A DNA stretch of 64,000 bases from Miltoncostaea sp963823515 (GTDB lineage: Bacteria > Actinomycetota > Thermoleophilia > Miltoncostaeales > Miltoncostaeaceae): positions 80,720-144,719 of the forward strand of contig CAWGMB010000008.1 of the NCBI GenBank assembly GCA_963823515.1. Reading direction: 5' to 3'. Both the position numbers and the translations under genes were made by a program. The notes below the pieces were generated by a model. The model was not told the origin of the DNA. It worked only from the letters and a program-made list of their open reading frames with translations, and did no database searches. Below, piece by piece: positions 50,401 to 60,636 of the stretch (position 1 is its first letter; each line of letters opens with the position of its first letter).

Positions 50401-51302
50401 CGGCGCCCCGGGTCGCCCTCGTGACGGGGGCGACCGGCCTCGTCGGGCGCGCCCTCGTCGCCCGTCTGCGCGACTCGGGAGTGCGCGTGCTGGCGACCGC
50501 CCGTACCTACGACGCCGAGCGCGAGGTCATCGCGGCCGGCGGGGAGCCGCTTCACACCGACGCCGCCGGCCTCGGGGAGTGGAGCCGGGAGGCCGCCGAC
50601 GCCGACGCCGTCTTCCACCTCGGCCTGCCCCGGATGGCCCCCCCGCTGCGCCGTCGTGCGGCACGGCGCCGGGCGGGTCCGGCCAAGGCCGGGGCCGCCG
50701 GCGTGGCCGCGCTCGCGGGCGGGCGCCCGGTGGTGATGCTGTCGACCGGCCTGGTCTTCGGCGACCGTGCCCGGGCGGCGGTCGACGAGGACCCCGTGCT
50801 CGGCGTCCCGGCGGTCGCCGCCGCCGCCCTCGCCGCCGAGTCGGCGCTGTCCGGGTGCGAACTGCGCGTTGTGCGCGCCCCGTGGATCCACGGGGCCGGT
50901 GGGCTGGCCCGCGACCTCGTCGTCGGGCTGCGGATCGGCCGGTTCCGCATCGTCGGGCCGGGCGACAACGCCTGGGCGATGCTCGGGGCCGAGGACGCGG
51001 CCGCAGCCCTGATCGCGGCCCTCGGCGCGCCGCCCGGGGTCTACACCGCGGCCGAGGACGACGTCCCGACCCAGGAGGAGGTCGTCAACCTGGTCTGCAC
51101 GGTCCCCGGCCACCGCCGGCCCGACCGGCTGCCGCCGCGCCTCGCGGCCCTCACGATGGGCGGGGCGATGAGCGAGGCTCTGGCGACGTCGCTGCGGGTC
51201 CGCACGGGCCGCCTCGCCGACCAGGGCTGGTCGCCGCGTCAGGACTGGCGGGAGGAGCTCGTCAGGCTTGCCGAGGGCTCTCTGCCGCTTCCCCGGCCGT
51301 GA
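50397..51302 (+). CDS. NAD(P)-dependent epimerase/dehydratase-like protein
   Basis: 301-aa extended SDR-fold protein. The Rossmann motif VALVTGATGLVGRALVARLR is intact, and the acidic residue loop (HTDAAGLGEWS, DADAVFHLG) is present. At the catalytic site, the family Tyr-x-x-x-Lys is not found; the equivalent region reads MLSTGLVFGDRARAAVDEDP. It may therefore be a binding or regulatory protein rather than a dehydratase. RVVRAPWIHGAGG and LAALGAPPGVYTAAED match the later strands. Coupled to the HTH gene; the 3' end overlaps a convergent small gene by 41 bases. Confidence 0.75.
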   Translation: MTAPRVALVTGATGLVGRALVARLRDSGVRVLATARTYDAEREVIAAGGEPLHTDAAGLGEWSREAADADAVFHLGLPRMAPPLRRRAARRRAGPAKAGAAGVAALAGGRPVVMLSTGLVFGDRARAAVDEDPVLGVPAVAAAALAAESALSGCELRVVRAPWIHGAGGLARDLVVGLRIGRFRIVGPGDNAWAMLGAEDAAAALIAALGAPPGVYTAAEDDVPTQEEVVNLVCTVPGHRRPDRLPPRLAALTMGGAMSEALATSLRVRTGRLADQGWSPRQDWREELVRLAEGSLPLPRP

Positions 51303-51582
51303 GGGGGATGGAGGCCGACAGCGTGCGGTCGCCGCTGCGGTAGAGGACGTCCAGCTTGTCGCCCTTCAGGTCGCCGTACACCCCGATGCCCATCGCCAGC
51401 ATCACCGAGCGCCCGAAGCCCAGCTTGGGCTGCGCCTTGAGCGGCCGCAGGAACCGCAGGTACGGCTCGTCGACGGTGAAGTCGGTGTGCTCGGTCCATT
51501 CCTCCCCGTTGACGTAGACCTGCATCGGGGGCTCTGCGCCCGCGGGCAGGAGCACCGAGAGGACCTGGTTGTCGGCCGTCAT
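51262..51582 (-). CDS. Small hypothetical protein (106 aa)
   Basis: Family not recognised. Beta-rich soluble product: MTADNQVLSVLLPAGAEPPM, VYVNGEEWTEHTDFTVDEPY, FLRPLKAQPKLGFGRSVMLA and IGVYGDLKGDKLDVLYRSGD. The VYVNG..WT..TDFTVD...Y run resembles short beta-sandwich or jelly-roll modules. ATG 51582 is 9 nt after a TAGCCT hexamer on the minus strand. It overlaps the epimerase-like gene tail to tail. Confidence 0.65.
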   Translation of the reverse strand: MTADNQVLSVLLPAGAEPPMQVYVNGEEWTEHTDFTVDEPYLRFLRPLKAQPKLGFGRSVMLAMGIGVYGDLKGDKLDVLYRSGDRTLSASIPLTAGEAAESPRQA

Positions 51583-51702
51583 CAGGCCGGGAGGCTACCG
51601 CACCGCTCAAGGACGGACGCTCTCCACCGATGGTGAGCCATGCGCACGGCCGCCGACCGGCGACGGGCGCGATCGGGCCCCCGAGATACGAGGATCTTCC
51701 CC

Positions 51703-53127
<1,425 letters not shown>

Positions 53128-53130
53128 TCG

Positions 53131-53171
53131 TCACCGCGTGAGGGTGCGCGACGCGCACCCTCACGCGGTGA
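53131..53171. terminator. Bidirectional terminator
   Basis: Perfect 18-bp stem (53131-53148 / 53154-53171) with a 5-nt loop between convergent genes. Its left arm begins with a copy of the last codons and stop of the adhesin gene (GTCACCGCGTGA at 53116 and 53130). Confidence 0.8.
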
Positions 53172-53174
53172 GCC

Positions 53175-53687
53175 TCAGCTCGGGCTCGGGGGCCCCTCGG
53201 CCTCGGCGCCGCTGTCCGGAACGCCCTCGCCGTCCGCGAGCGGCGGATCGGACGGAGGAGATGGTGCCGGCACGACGTCCACCACGCCGACGTCCACCTT
53301 CGTCACCGTCAGCCCGGTGGCGAACTCGACCCGGTGGATGATGCGGGCGCGCACCTCGTCCACCACGCGGGGGATCGCGAACCCGTCGCGCACCACCAGC
53401 CGCAGCTCGATCTCCGCGCGGTCGCCCTCCACGCGAACGCTGGCCCCGCCGCGCGGACGCTCCGAGGCCCGCACCCAGCCTCGGCGCGGGTGCGTGCCGC
53501 GCAGGTTCTCCACGCCGTCGACCTCGCGCGCCGCCGACGCGGCCACCTTGGCCACGATCCCGTCGGCGATCCAGGTCGATCCGTCCTGCGCCCCCGGCTC
53601 CCCTGCCCGGGCCCCCGCGCCCTGGGTCGGTGGCTCCTCGGCGGCGGGGGAGCCCGCGACGATCGTCGGGTCGGTGTCCGTGCTCAT
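53175..53687 (-). CDS. Asp23/Gls24-family envelope stress protein
   Basis: 170-aa protein of the Asp23 (alkaline shock) family. The core is WIADGIVAKVAASAAREVDG, VENLRGTHPRRG, SVRVEGDRAEIELRLVVRDG and IPRVVDEVRARIIHRVEFAT, ending VTKVDVGVVDVV. Both ends are Pro/Glu-rich. Members form membrane-linked assemblies under envelope stress; a membrane anchor partner (AmaP type) is not adjacent. ATG has AGGAGG 6 nt upstream. Confidence 0.88.
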   Translation of the reverse strand: MSTDTDPTIVAGSPAAEEPPTQGAGARAGEPGAQDGSTWIADGIVAKVAASAAREVDGVENLRGTHPRRGWVRASERPRGGASVRVEGDRAEIELRLVVRDGFAIPRVVDEVRARIIHRVEFATGLTVTKVDVGVVDVVPAPSPPSDPPLADGEGVPDSGAEAEGPPSPS

Positions 53688-53790
53688 GTGCGGCCTCCTG
53701 TTCGGTCGCGCGGAGTGTGAACGACTATCGCCCGCCCGCGGGAGCCGGTCCGGGCACCCGGACGGGCCCGTGCGGGCGGCGTGGTGCTCC

Positions 53791-54900
53791 TCAGGCGGCT
53801 GCCGACGCCTCGGGGCGTCGGCCGGCGTCGGCCTTGGCGCCCATGCGCTTCAGCCACCGGGCGTGCGATGCGATCGCGCCCCACACGGTCTCGTGGCTCT
53901 GGTAGCGCACCCCGTGCTCCTCGCAGGTGTCCCGCACCACTGCGGCGATGCCGGGGTAGTGGATGTGGGAGATTCGCGAGAAGAGGTGGTGCTCGATCTG
54001 GTAGTTCAGGCCGCCCAGGTACCAGGTGAGGACGCGGTTGCCGGGCGCGAAATCGACTGTGCTCTCCACCTGGTGGCGCGCCCACTCGGTGCGGCCCGCC
54101 TCGCCCATCCGCTCGATGCTCGAGAAGTCGGCCTCCTCGAGGCAGTGGGCGAGCTGGAAGACGAGCGCGATCGTGAAGGCCAGCACGAACGAGGTGGCCA
54201 GGAAGGCGACCACGACGTACCAGGCCGGGTGCAGCAGCAGCGGGATGCCGATCGTCCAGGCCACGAAGAGGAGCTTCCCGCCGACCAGTCCCACCAGCTC
54301 GCGGCCCCGCGGCCACCGCAGCGGGGTCGTGCCGACGCTGCCGCGGAGCATCAGCCCGAGGTCGCCGATCGTGTGCCACTTCACCGAGAACAGGCCGTAG
54401 AGCGGCCAGATGTAGAAGTGCTGGAAGCGGTGGAACCAGCGACGCTTCTGGTCGGGCGCCAGGCGCGCCAGCGGGAGCTGCTCGATGTCAGAGTCGGCTC
54501 CGGAGATGTTGGTGTAGGTGTGGTGCACGACGTTGTGCTTCACGCGCCACACGTACGAGCTCGCGCCGATCAGGTCGAGCGACCAGCGCATGGTCGTGTT
54601 CACGCGCGTGCTCGGGCTGAAGCTGCCGTGGTTGGCGTCGTGGGTCACGCTCATGCCGATGCCGGCGAGGCTGAGCCCGAGGGAAACGCACCCGAGAGCG
54701 GCCTGCCACCAGGTGGCCGCGGCGAACACCAGCAGCGCCCAGGAGATCATGGCCCAGGCGAACATGGTCACGCTCTTGGCGTACATGCGGAGGTTGGCCC
54801 GGCGCTCGCGGCCGGGCTCGGAGAGGTGCGCGCGCACCCTCTTCTTGAGGTCGGCGTAGAAGTCCCCGCCGCCGTCGAAGTCGATTCTCGCAGCTGTCAA
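53791..54900 (-). CDS. Membrane fatty acid desaturase (acyl-lipid, front-end-like His boxes)
   Basis: 369-aa integral membrane di-iron desaturase. His box 1 VTHDANHGSFS, box 2 KHNVVHHTYTNI, box 3 NYQIEHHLFSRISHIHYP. Gln in box 3 (QxxHH) is typical of front-end (delta-5/6) desaturases and related bacterial enzymes; there is no fused cytochrome b5. Helices include FAWAMISWALLVFAAATWW and LGCVSLGLSLAGIGMSV. The start appears to be TTG 54900, as no ATG or GTG is near the expected N-terminus. Introduces double bonds in membrane lipids; regiospecificity not predictable. Confidence 0.9.
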   Translation of the reverse strand: MTAARIDFDGGGDFYADLKKRVRAHLSEPGRERRANLRMYAKSVTMFAWAMISWALLVFAAATWWQAALGCVSLGLSLAGIGMSVTHDANHGSFSPSTRVNTTMRWSLDLIGASSYVWRVKHNVVHHTYTNISGADSDIEQLPLARLAPDQKRRWFHRFQHFYIWPLYGLFSVKWHTIGDLGLMLRGSVGTTPLRWPRGRELVGLVGGKLLFVAWTIGIPLLLHPAWYVVVAFLATSFVLAFTIALVFQLAHCLEEADFSSIERMGEAGRTEWARHQVESTVDFAPGNRVLTWYLGGLNYQIEHHLFSRISHIHYPGIAAVVRDTCEEHGVRYQSHETVWGAIASHARWLKRMGAKADAGRRPEASAAA

Positions 54901-55056
54901 ATCGCCGGTCCCGTCTCTGAAGGCGTCGGGTCGGCGTTCCGACGCGGATGTTCGGTGGACCTAAGTCCTGTTTCGATGCGAGTGTAGCGGCCCTCTCCGG
55001 GCATCCCGCGCCAACGGCTGGCGCCGGGGGCGGCGGGGATGGGAGAGTGCGGCCCG

Positions 55057-55632
55057 ATGAGGCGACCTCCCCGCAGGCGGCGCGCGCGATGGCACCGCGC
55101 CCCGGCCGGCCTCGCGGCCGCCGCAGTGCTGCTGCTCGCCGGGTGCGGATCGGGTTCCGGCGAGGCGGGGCCGCCGCCGGGGGGCTCGCGCGTGTCCGTC
55201 ACCGCGCCGGACCCGGCGACCGAGCCGGCCGGCGGCTTCGGTCCGCCCGTGGCGGTACGCGCTCTCGGCGGGACGCCGCTCGGGGTGACGCTGCTGCGGG
55301 TGCTCGATCCGGTCGAGGTCGCCGGCACCGCGCCCCGGCCCGCCGAGGGGCACCGATACGTCGCCGCGGAGCTGAGGGTCACCGACCGTGGCGCGGAGCC
55401 CCACCGCGAGACGCCGGCCGACGGCACGACGTTGCTCGACGCGCGCGGGACCGAGTGGGCCGCCGGCACCCGGGACGTCGTCGATCCCGGCTTCGGCTCG
55501 GCGACGATCAGCCCGGGCGCGTCCCGCTCGGGATGGGTCACGTTCGAGCTGCCCCGGGGGGCCCGCCCGAGCCGCCTGCGGTTCGTCGCGAACGGAGGAT
55601 TCGGCGGCGCCGCGGAGTGGCGTCTGCCCTGA
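55057..55632 (+). CDS. Lipoprotein with DUF4352-like domain
   Basis: 191-aa lipoprotein. Arg-rich n-region, hydrophobic AGLAAAAVLLLAGC lipobox, Gly/Pro-rich spacer, then a beta domain: GVTLLRVLDPVEVAG, GHRYVAAELRVTDRGAEP, TTLLDARGTEWAAGTRDV and GWVTFELPRGARPSRLRF, which follows the DUF4352 immunoglobulin-like pattern of extracytoplasmic lipoproteins. Binding partner unknown. ATG 55057 has GGGAGAG 9 nt upstream; ATG 55039 would add six residues. Stand-alone gene. Confidence 0.78.
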   Translation: MRRPPRRRRARWHRAPAGLAAAAVLLLAGCGSGSGEAGPPPGGSRVSVTAPDPATEPAGGFGPPVAVRALGGTPLGVTLLRVLDPVEVAGTAPRPAEGHRYVAAELRVTDRGAEPHRETPADGTTLLDARGTEWAAGTRDVVDPGFGSATISPGASRSGWVTFELPRGARPSRLRFVANGGFGGAAEWRLP

Positions 55633-55770
55633 TCCGCCGGCCGGGGCGTTCGCCCGGCGCGCCGGCACGCGGCGGTCGCGACGCGTGGCACGGGCCCGGC
55701 GCCGGCGCCCGCGCCGCAACGACAGGCCCCGGGGACCGGCTCCGTCTGGATGGGGCTCCGAGCGTCCGGG

Positions 55771-55776
55771 TAGACT
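55771..55776 (+). promoter_or_regulatory. -10 hexamer TAGACT, leaderless start
   Basis: TAGACT lies 7 nt before ATG 55784. Confidence 0.5.
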
Positions 55777-55783
55777 GCCGCGT

Positions 55784-57103
55784 ATGACCGATTCGAGCGA
55801 GATGGCCGCCGCCCGGGGCACGGAGGCCGTGAGCGCCGCGATGCTCCGGCGGGTCGAGTTGACGACGGTCCGCCGCGGCTACGATCCGGCGGAGGTGACC
55901 GCGCTGGTCCAGGCGGCCGCCGACGCCCTCGACGAGGCCCGGGCGGAGTCGGTTGCCCTCCGGGCCCACCTCGCCGAGGTCGAGGCCGGGGTCGCCGAAC
56001 TGGAGCCGCTGCGCGAGCGCGCCCGGGAGGTCGAAGAGGGTCGTGCCGCGCTGGAGTCCGGCATCCGCGCGGCCGAGGAGCGCCACGAGGCCCAGCTGGA
56101 GGACCTTCAGCGCCTCACCGCCACGGCCCAGGCGATCGCCGTCGAGCGCGACCGGGCCATCGCCGAGCTCGATTCGATGCGTGCGCGGGTCCGGGAGGCG
56201 GACGATCGCCGGTCCTCGCAGGATGGTGAGCTCGACTCGCTCCGCGCCGCCGTCGCCGAGGGCGAGCGGGCGCGCGACGCGGCCCTGGCCGAGCGCGACG
56301 CCGCTCGTGCCGAGACCGAGCAGGCGCGCGGCGAGCTCCCACCCGAGCAGGATCTGATGTCGATGGTCGGCGCTTCCGCCGGGACGGTGCTCGCGGCCGC
56401 GCAGGAGTCGGCGGCCGAGCTGAAGGCCGACGCGCAGGCCGAGGCCGAGCGGACGCTCACGAGCGCCCAGGCCACCGCCACCGAGACCGTCAGCGCCGCC
56501 GAGGAGGAGGCCCTCGAGTACCGGCGGGCGTCGCAGGAGCGGGCCGACGCGATCATGGAGGAGGCCCGCCGCGAGTCGGATGCGTTGCGCGCCGACGCGC
56601 AGTCCGGGGCCCGGCTCCTGCGCGAGGAGGCCGAGCACGACACCACCGAGCTGCGCCGTGCTGCCGACGAGTACTCGGAGACGACGCGGCGCGAGGCCGA
56701 CCACTATGCCGGCGACACCCGGGCCGCCGCCGACCGTGACGCCCGCCGGATCGTGACGGAGGCCCACGGAGTGGCCGACGCGAAGGTCGCAGCGGCCGAG
56801 GCCCTCGTCGCGGAGACGCGCGACGCCGTGGACGCCCGTATGCGCGAGCTGAACGCCGAGATGGCGGCGTTCCGGGAGCACGAGCTGAACGCGATCGCGC
56901 ACATGCGCGATGTGCGCGAGGCGCTCACCCAGCACCTGTTCGCGACTCAGGGCGGCCTCGAGGACGTGCTCAACCAGGTCGTCAGCGACGACGTCCCGGA
57001 GCTCGTCAGCGGCGAGATCGTCGAGCCGGAGCCCGAGGTGGGCGAGGAGCCGCCCGCCGCCAGGCGGATCGCCAAGCCCCGCGGGGGACGCCGCTCCGGC
57101 TGA
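55784..57103 (+). CDS. DivIVA-like long coiled-coil protein
   Basis: 439-aa coiled coil. The N-terminal DivIVA-type motif is LTTVRRGYDPAEVTALVQAA (about 27-46), which in DivIVA/Wag31 binds curved membranes; nearly all of the rest is heptad-rich Ala/Glu/Arg helix, with a break around PPEQDLMSMVGASAGTV (near 187) and a tail ending AKPRGGRRSG. Likely cytoskeletal or polar-growth scaffold, or a Scy/FilP-like filament protein. Stand-alone and leaderless. The initial methionine context MTDSSEMAAARG has no membrane helix. Confidence 0.82.
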   Translation: MTDSSEMAAARGTEAVSAAMLRRVELTTVRRGYDPAEVTALVQAAADALDEARAESVALRAHLAEVEAGVAELEPLRERAREVEEGRAALESGIRAAEERHEAQLEDLQRLTATAQAIAVERDRAIAELDSMRARVREADDRRSSQDGELDSLRAAVAEGERARDAALAERDAARAETEQARGELPPEQDLMSMVGASAGTVLAAAQESAAELKADAQAEAERTLTSAQATATETVSAAEEEALEYRRASQERADAIMEEARRESDALRADAQSGARLLREEAEHDTTELRRAADEYSETTRREADHYAGDTRAAADRDARRIVTEAHGVADAKVAAAEALVAETRDAVDARMRELNAEMAAFREHELNAIAHMRDVREALTQHLFATQGGLEDVLNQVVSDDVPELVSGEIVEPEPEVGEEPPAARRIAKPRGGRRSG

Positions 57104-57333
57104 TGAGCGGGGCGCGCGCCTCCCCGGCCCAGCGCTCCGGCGGCGCGCGGTTCGCGGGTCTGCGGCCGGGACCGCCCTCGTCGGCCATCGCACCCGCGCG
57201 TTGCGGCGCTCGGGGATGGACCAGGCGGACCGGCTGAGTCACGATCGTGCTCGGCTCGACTCCGACGAGGCGTCCGACCGCGACCGGGGAGGCGCGGTGC
57301 CCGCGGTGACCCGTCACCCGTCCGGGAGGCGAC

Positions 57334-58003
57334 ATGCCGGCCGGCCTGGCCGTTCCCGACGGAACCAGGCCCTGGCCCGGGATCGTGGTCGTCCATGACG
57401 CGCTGGGGATGACCACCGACCTGGTCGCCCAGGCCGACTGGCTGGCGTCGTGTGGCTATCTCGCCCTCGTGTCCCACCGGGGGGCCGGCTGCGCCGCATG
57501 TTCAGCGCCATGAGGGCTCTGGCGGCGGGGGAGGGGCGCGCGTTCGAGGATCTCGAGGCCTCCCGCCGGTGGCTCGTCGACCGCGATCACTGCACCGGGC
57601 GCGTCGGCGTGGTCGGGTTCTGCATGGGTGAGGGCTTCGCCCTGCTGCCGGCCTCCACCGGCGACCATCGGGCCTCTGCGGTCGACTACGGGGCCATCCC
57701 CGACGACGCACTGGATCTGTTCGCCGGCGCGCGCCCGATCGTCGCGAGCTACGGCGCCGGGGACCGCTCCCTCCGCGGGGCCGCCGAACGGCTGGAGGCC
57801 GTTCTGGGCGCGTGCGGCGTGGACCACGACATCATGGTCTATCCGGACGCGGGACACGGCTTCCTCAACGATCATGCCCCGGGGAGACTCCGGTGTGGGC
57901 CCGGCCGCGGGCCGGTCCGCGGTCACCGGTCACCACGATGCGTCGGCGGTCGATGCCCGCGGGCGCATCGTGAGCTTCTTCGACGCCCACCTCCGGCGAG
58001 TAG
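57334..58003 (+). pseudogene. Dienelactone hydrolase family gene with two homopolymer frameshifts
   Basis: Alpha/beta hydrolase of the DLH family in three reading-frame pieces. Piece 1 (57334-57513) has GIVVVHDALGMTTDLVAQAD. Adding one G to the G6 run at 57478-57483 restores HRGGRLRRMFSAMRALAAGE, and piece 2 carries the nucleophile region GVVGFCMGEGFALLP (Gly to Glu after the usual GxCxGG) and YPDAGHGFLNDH. Removing one G from the run near 57887 restores the end GRIVSFFDAHLR. The two changes compensate in sum. GGGAGGCGAC precedes the ATG. Both are G-run length changes, so sequencing error is possible. The 230 nt before the gene hold nothing recognisable. Confidence 0.75.
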
Positions 58004-58060
58004 GGCCGTGGCCTCCCGTCGCCGGGGCGCGCCCTGCAGGACGCCGCGCCGGCCCTCGGG

Positions 58061-59056
58061 CTAGGCGGGGCCGGCCGGTCCCGACGCGTCCGACGGCGCC
58101 GGCTGCGCGGCCTGGCGGCCCGCGCGATCGCTCTGCAGCACGGCGTTCAGGGCGGTCGAGATCACCAGGGCGCGCGAGATCACGTAAAGGGTGAGCAGCA
58201 CTCCGGCCGCGACCCCCAAGACGCCGTAGGTCTCCTGCTTGCGCGCGATCCACGGATACAGGATCAGGGCGGTGAACAGATGGATCGCCGCGACCATCAG
58301 ATAGAAGAGCGCGGCGCCCGGCAGGTGCGAGGTCCAGCGCTCGGCGCCGTTCGGCAGCAGCAGCATGCACAGCAGCACGTAGAAGCACGGGGCCACCGCC
58401 AGTGAGACGAGCGCGACCAGCCAGCCCACCGGGACGCCCGCCACACCGGAGATCCGGTTCGTGAGCCCCCCCGCGACGACGATTCCGAGGAGCAGGCCCA
58501 GCAGGATGAGGGTCTGCGTGGCCGGGTGGCGCATCGCGCGCACCGGAACCCCCCAGCTCAGGGCCGAGACCGCCCGCAGGGCGCGCAGCAGCACGTAGGT
58601 CTCGTACAGCAGCACCAGCGAGGCGCTGACGATCACGGCGAGGCGGGTGAAGCCCCCTATCGAGTCGGTGGCGTCGCCGACGGACTCGGCGAAGTAGCCG
58701 GTGATGCCCGCATCCTCGACGTACGTGGTGGGATCACCGTCGCTCGCCTCAGCGAGCAGTCCCAGGCCGCCGACGAGCAGCAGGGCCAGCGGGAGCATCC
58801 AGACGAACAGACGGTAGGCGAGCGCCGAGGCCATCACGCCGCCCGCGACCGACTGATCGCGGCGGAAGGTGCGCCACCCGACCTCCGCGAACGGGCCGGC
58901 CGGACCCCATGTCGTCACCCGCTCGGCCAGATGGAGGCCGCGGGCCTGCATCCGCCCCAGCCGGCTGTCGGGGACCGGCTGGCCGGCCAGATCCCCCAGC
59001 AGCGCGGCCAGGGTGTCGGGCTCCTGCGGCCGCCCCGGGTCCGATCCCCCGTTCAC
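58061..59056 (-). CDS. YihY/BrkB-family membrane protein
   Basis: 331-aa inner-membrane protein. About 65 soluble residues are followed by six helices including ALAYRLFVWMLPLALLLVGG, LAVIVSASLVLLYETYVLLR, TQTLILLGLLLGIVVAGGL and GVLGVAAGVLLTLYVISRAL. The pattern VAGGVMASALAYRLF and YPWIARKQETYGVLGVA is the YihY/BrkB signature. Function unproven (once thought to be RNase BN); transport is assumed. GTG 59056 begins one base after the stop of the upstream transporter gene, so they form an operon. Confidence 0.88.
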   Translation of the reverse strand: MNGGSDPGRPQEPDTLAALLGDLAGQPVPDSRLGRMQARGLHLAERVTTWGPAGPFAEVGWRTFRRDQSVAGGVMASALAYRLFVWMLPLALLLVGGLGLLAEASDGDPTTYVEDAGITGYFAESVGDATDSIGGFTRLAVIVSASLVLLYETYVLLRALRAVSALSWGVPVRAMRHPATQTLILLGLLLGIVVAGGLTNRISGVAGVPVGWLVALVSLAVAPCFYVLLCMLLLPNGAERWTSHLPGAALFYLMVAAIHLFTALILYPWIARKQETYGVLGVAAGVLLTLYVISRALVISTALNAVLQSDRAGRQAAQPAPSDASGPAGPA

Positions 59057-59057
59057 G

Positions 59058-60140
59058 TCAGTAGGGCGACGCGTGCCGGACCGCCGCTGCGCGCTCGGCG
59101 GCGACATCCGCACGCCGCGTGCGGGTGATCTCCTGGACGAGGATCTGGATGGTGGCGGTCACGGGCACCGCGATCAGCGCGCCCAGCACGCCCAGCAGCG
59201 CGCCGAAGACGGTCACCCCGGAGATCACGAAGAACCCCGAGATGTTCGTGGCGCGCCCCTGGACCATGGGCGTGATCACGCTGTTTTCGACCTGCTGGTA
59301 CACGAGCACGACCGCGAGCATGATCAGCGCGGCCGTGAGCCCCTGCTCGGCCAGGAGCGTGAGCGACAGGACGAAGCCCGCGATCGTCGCCCCGAGGTTG
59401 GGGATCGCGTCGAGCACCCCGGCGATCAGGCCCAGCGCCAGGGCGAAGCTCGAGCCCAGCAGGTAGGCGGTGGTGCCCTGGACCGCGCCGGCGATGATGG
59501 CGATGACCACCACCCCGATCGCCCAGCGCGAGACCATCTCGGTGACGCGCTCCCAGACCCCGAGCCAGCGCTCCCCCTGTTCGGGGCTCAAGACGCTGCT
59601 CACCGCTCCCTTGAGGCTCTCCACGTCGGTGAGGAAGAACAGGGTGATGAACGTGATGGTGAATGCCGCCAGGGCGACGCCGAACGCCTGCCCCGCCACT
59701 CCCAGGACGGCGGAGACCGCCGTGGGGATGCTCGTGGCGACCTGATCCGCGCCGTCCTGCGCGTGGCCGGCGGCGCCCGAGTCGCCCATCCATCCCAGCT
59801 CGCCCGAGTCGCGCAGCTTCTGCACCAGGTCGGGGAGCTCGCGCAGGTAGTCGCGGGCGGACTCCACCACCGGCACCAGCAGCAGCAGGGCGAGCACGCT
59901 CACCACGATCACGGAACCGAGCACCACGAGCGTCGCCGCCAGGCCCCGGGAGGTCTTCATCCGCCGCTGTACGACGCGCGTCGGGTACTCGAACACCAGG
60001 GCGAGGAAGATGCCCGTGAAGACGAGAAGGAGCGCGCCGCGCACCGCGATGATCGCCCAGCCGAGGAAGAAGACCCCGGCGAGCAGCAGGATCGTGCGCA
60101 CCGGGACGACGATCTCGGTGCGAAATGACGGTGTGCGCAT
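59058..60140 (-). CDS. AI-2E family transporter (PerM/TqsA-like)
   Basis: 360-aa permease with about eight helices: TILLLAGVFFLGWAIIAVRG, LAATLVVLGSVIVVSVLALL, FGVALAAFTITFITLFFLTD and the family hallmark GAVQGTTAYLLGSSFALALG followed by GVLDAIPNLGATIAGFVLSL and NSVITPMVQGRATNISGF. Family members export small molecules (autoinducer-2, sodium/proton exchange in some); the cargo is not predictable. ATG 60140 is 9 nt from a TAGGCT hexamer. Followed directly by the BrkB gene. Confidence 0.9.
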   Translation of the reverse strand: MRTPSFRTEIVVPVRTILLLAGVFFLGWAIIAVRGALLLVFTGIFLALVFEYPTRVVQRRMKTSRGLAATLVVLGSVIVVSVLALLLLVPVVESARDYLRELPDLVQKLRDSGELGWMGDSGAAGHAQDGADQVATSIPTAVSAVLGVAGQAFGVALAAFTITFITLFFLTDVESLKGAVSSVLSPEQGERWLGVWERVTEMVSRWAIGVVVIAIIAGAVQGTTAYLLGSSFALALGLIAGVLDAIPNLGATIAGFVLSLTLLAEQGLTAALIMLAVVLVYQQVENSVITPMVQGRATNISGFFVISGVTVFGALLGVLGALIAVPVTATIQILVQEITRTRRADVAAERAAAVRHASPY

Positions 60141-60175
60141 CCGCCCGGGAGCCTAGCGGCCACTGACTGCGTGGA

Positions 60176-60400
60176 GTGAGTGAGGACATCCGCGTGCATG
60201 GAGAGCGCCCAGAGTGGCGCCCGCAGCCACCCCTGCGGGTGTTCGCCGAGCGTGTCGAGGCCCATGGGCCCCTGCTCGTGTTCGACGAGATCCAGACCGG
60301 CTTCGGGCGCACCGGCGACTGGTTCGCGGCGCAGGCCTACGGCGTCACGCCCGACATGATGACCATGCCCAAGGCGATCGGCGCCAGCTTCCCCCTATGA
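60176..60400 (+). pseudogene. Class III aminotransferase remnant
   Basis: A 74-codon open stretch whose last 50 residues match the PLP site of class III aminotransferases (GabT/ArgD/OAT type): LLVFDEIQTGFGRTGDWFAA and GVTPDMMTMPKAIGASFPL, with the PLP-Asp and the catalytic Lys region. Such enzymes are about 430 residues; roughly 200 N-terminal and 150 C-terminal residues are missing, so it is a decayed fragment. It lies just outside the start of the AI-2E gene on the opposite strand. The following 236 nt contain no recognisable gene. Confidence 0.7.
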
Positions 60401-60636
60401 CCGCTGCGCCGGAAGAAGGCGGCATCAGTCGGAAACCCTAGTCAAAATTCGCCGGTCCGGCTTCCACCACGATCGTGCGCGGCTCGACAGCCGCCGCCGC
60501 GGCGAGATTGCGGGACTCAGGCGGCCGGACGTCGATGGTCGCCTGTCGATCCCGGCGGTCGATCGCACAGGAGCCCGCCGGCGCCGACATGCCCGCGACG
60601 ACGGAGAAGGGCGTGCATCATCCAAGTCCGTCGTGG

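Noticed and set aside
54895..54900. TTGACA at the desaturase start as a promoter -35
   Set aside because: It coincides with the TTG start codon of the desaturase frame, and no -10 follows at the right distance with a sensible start.
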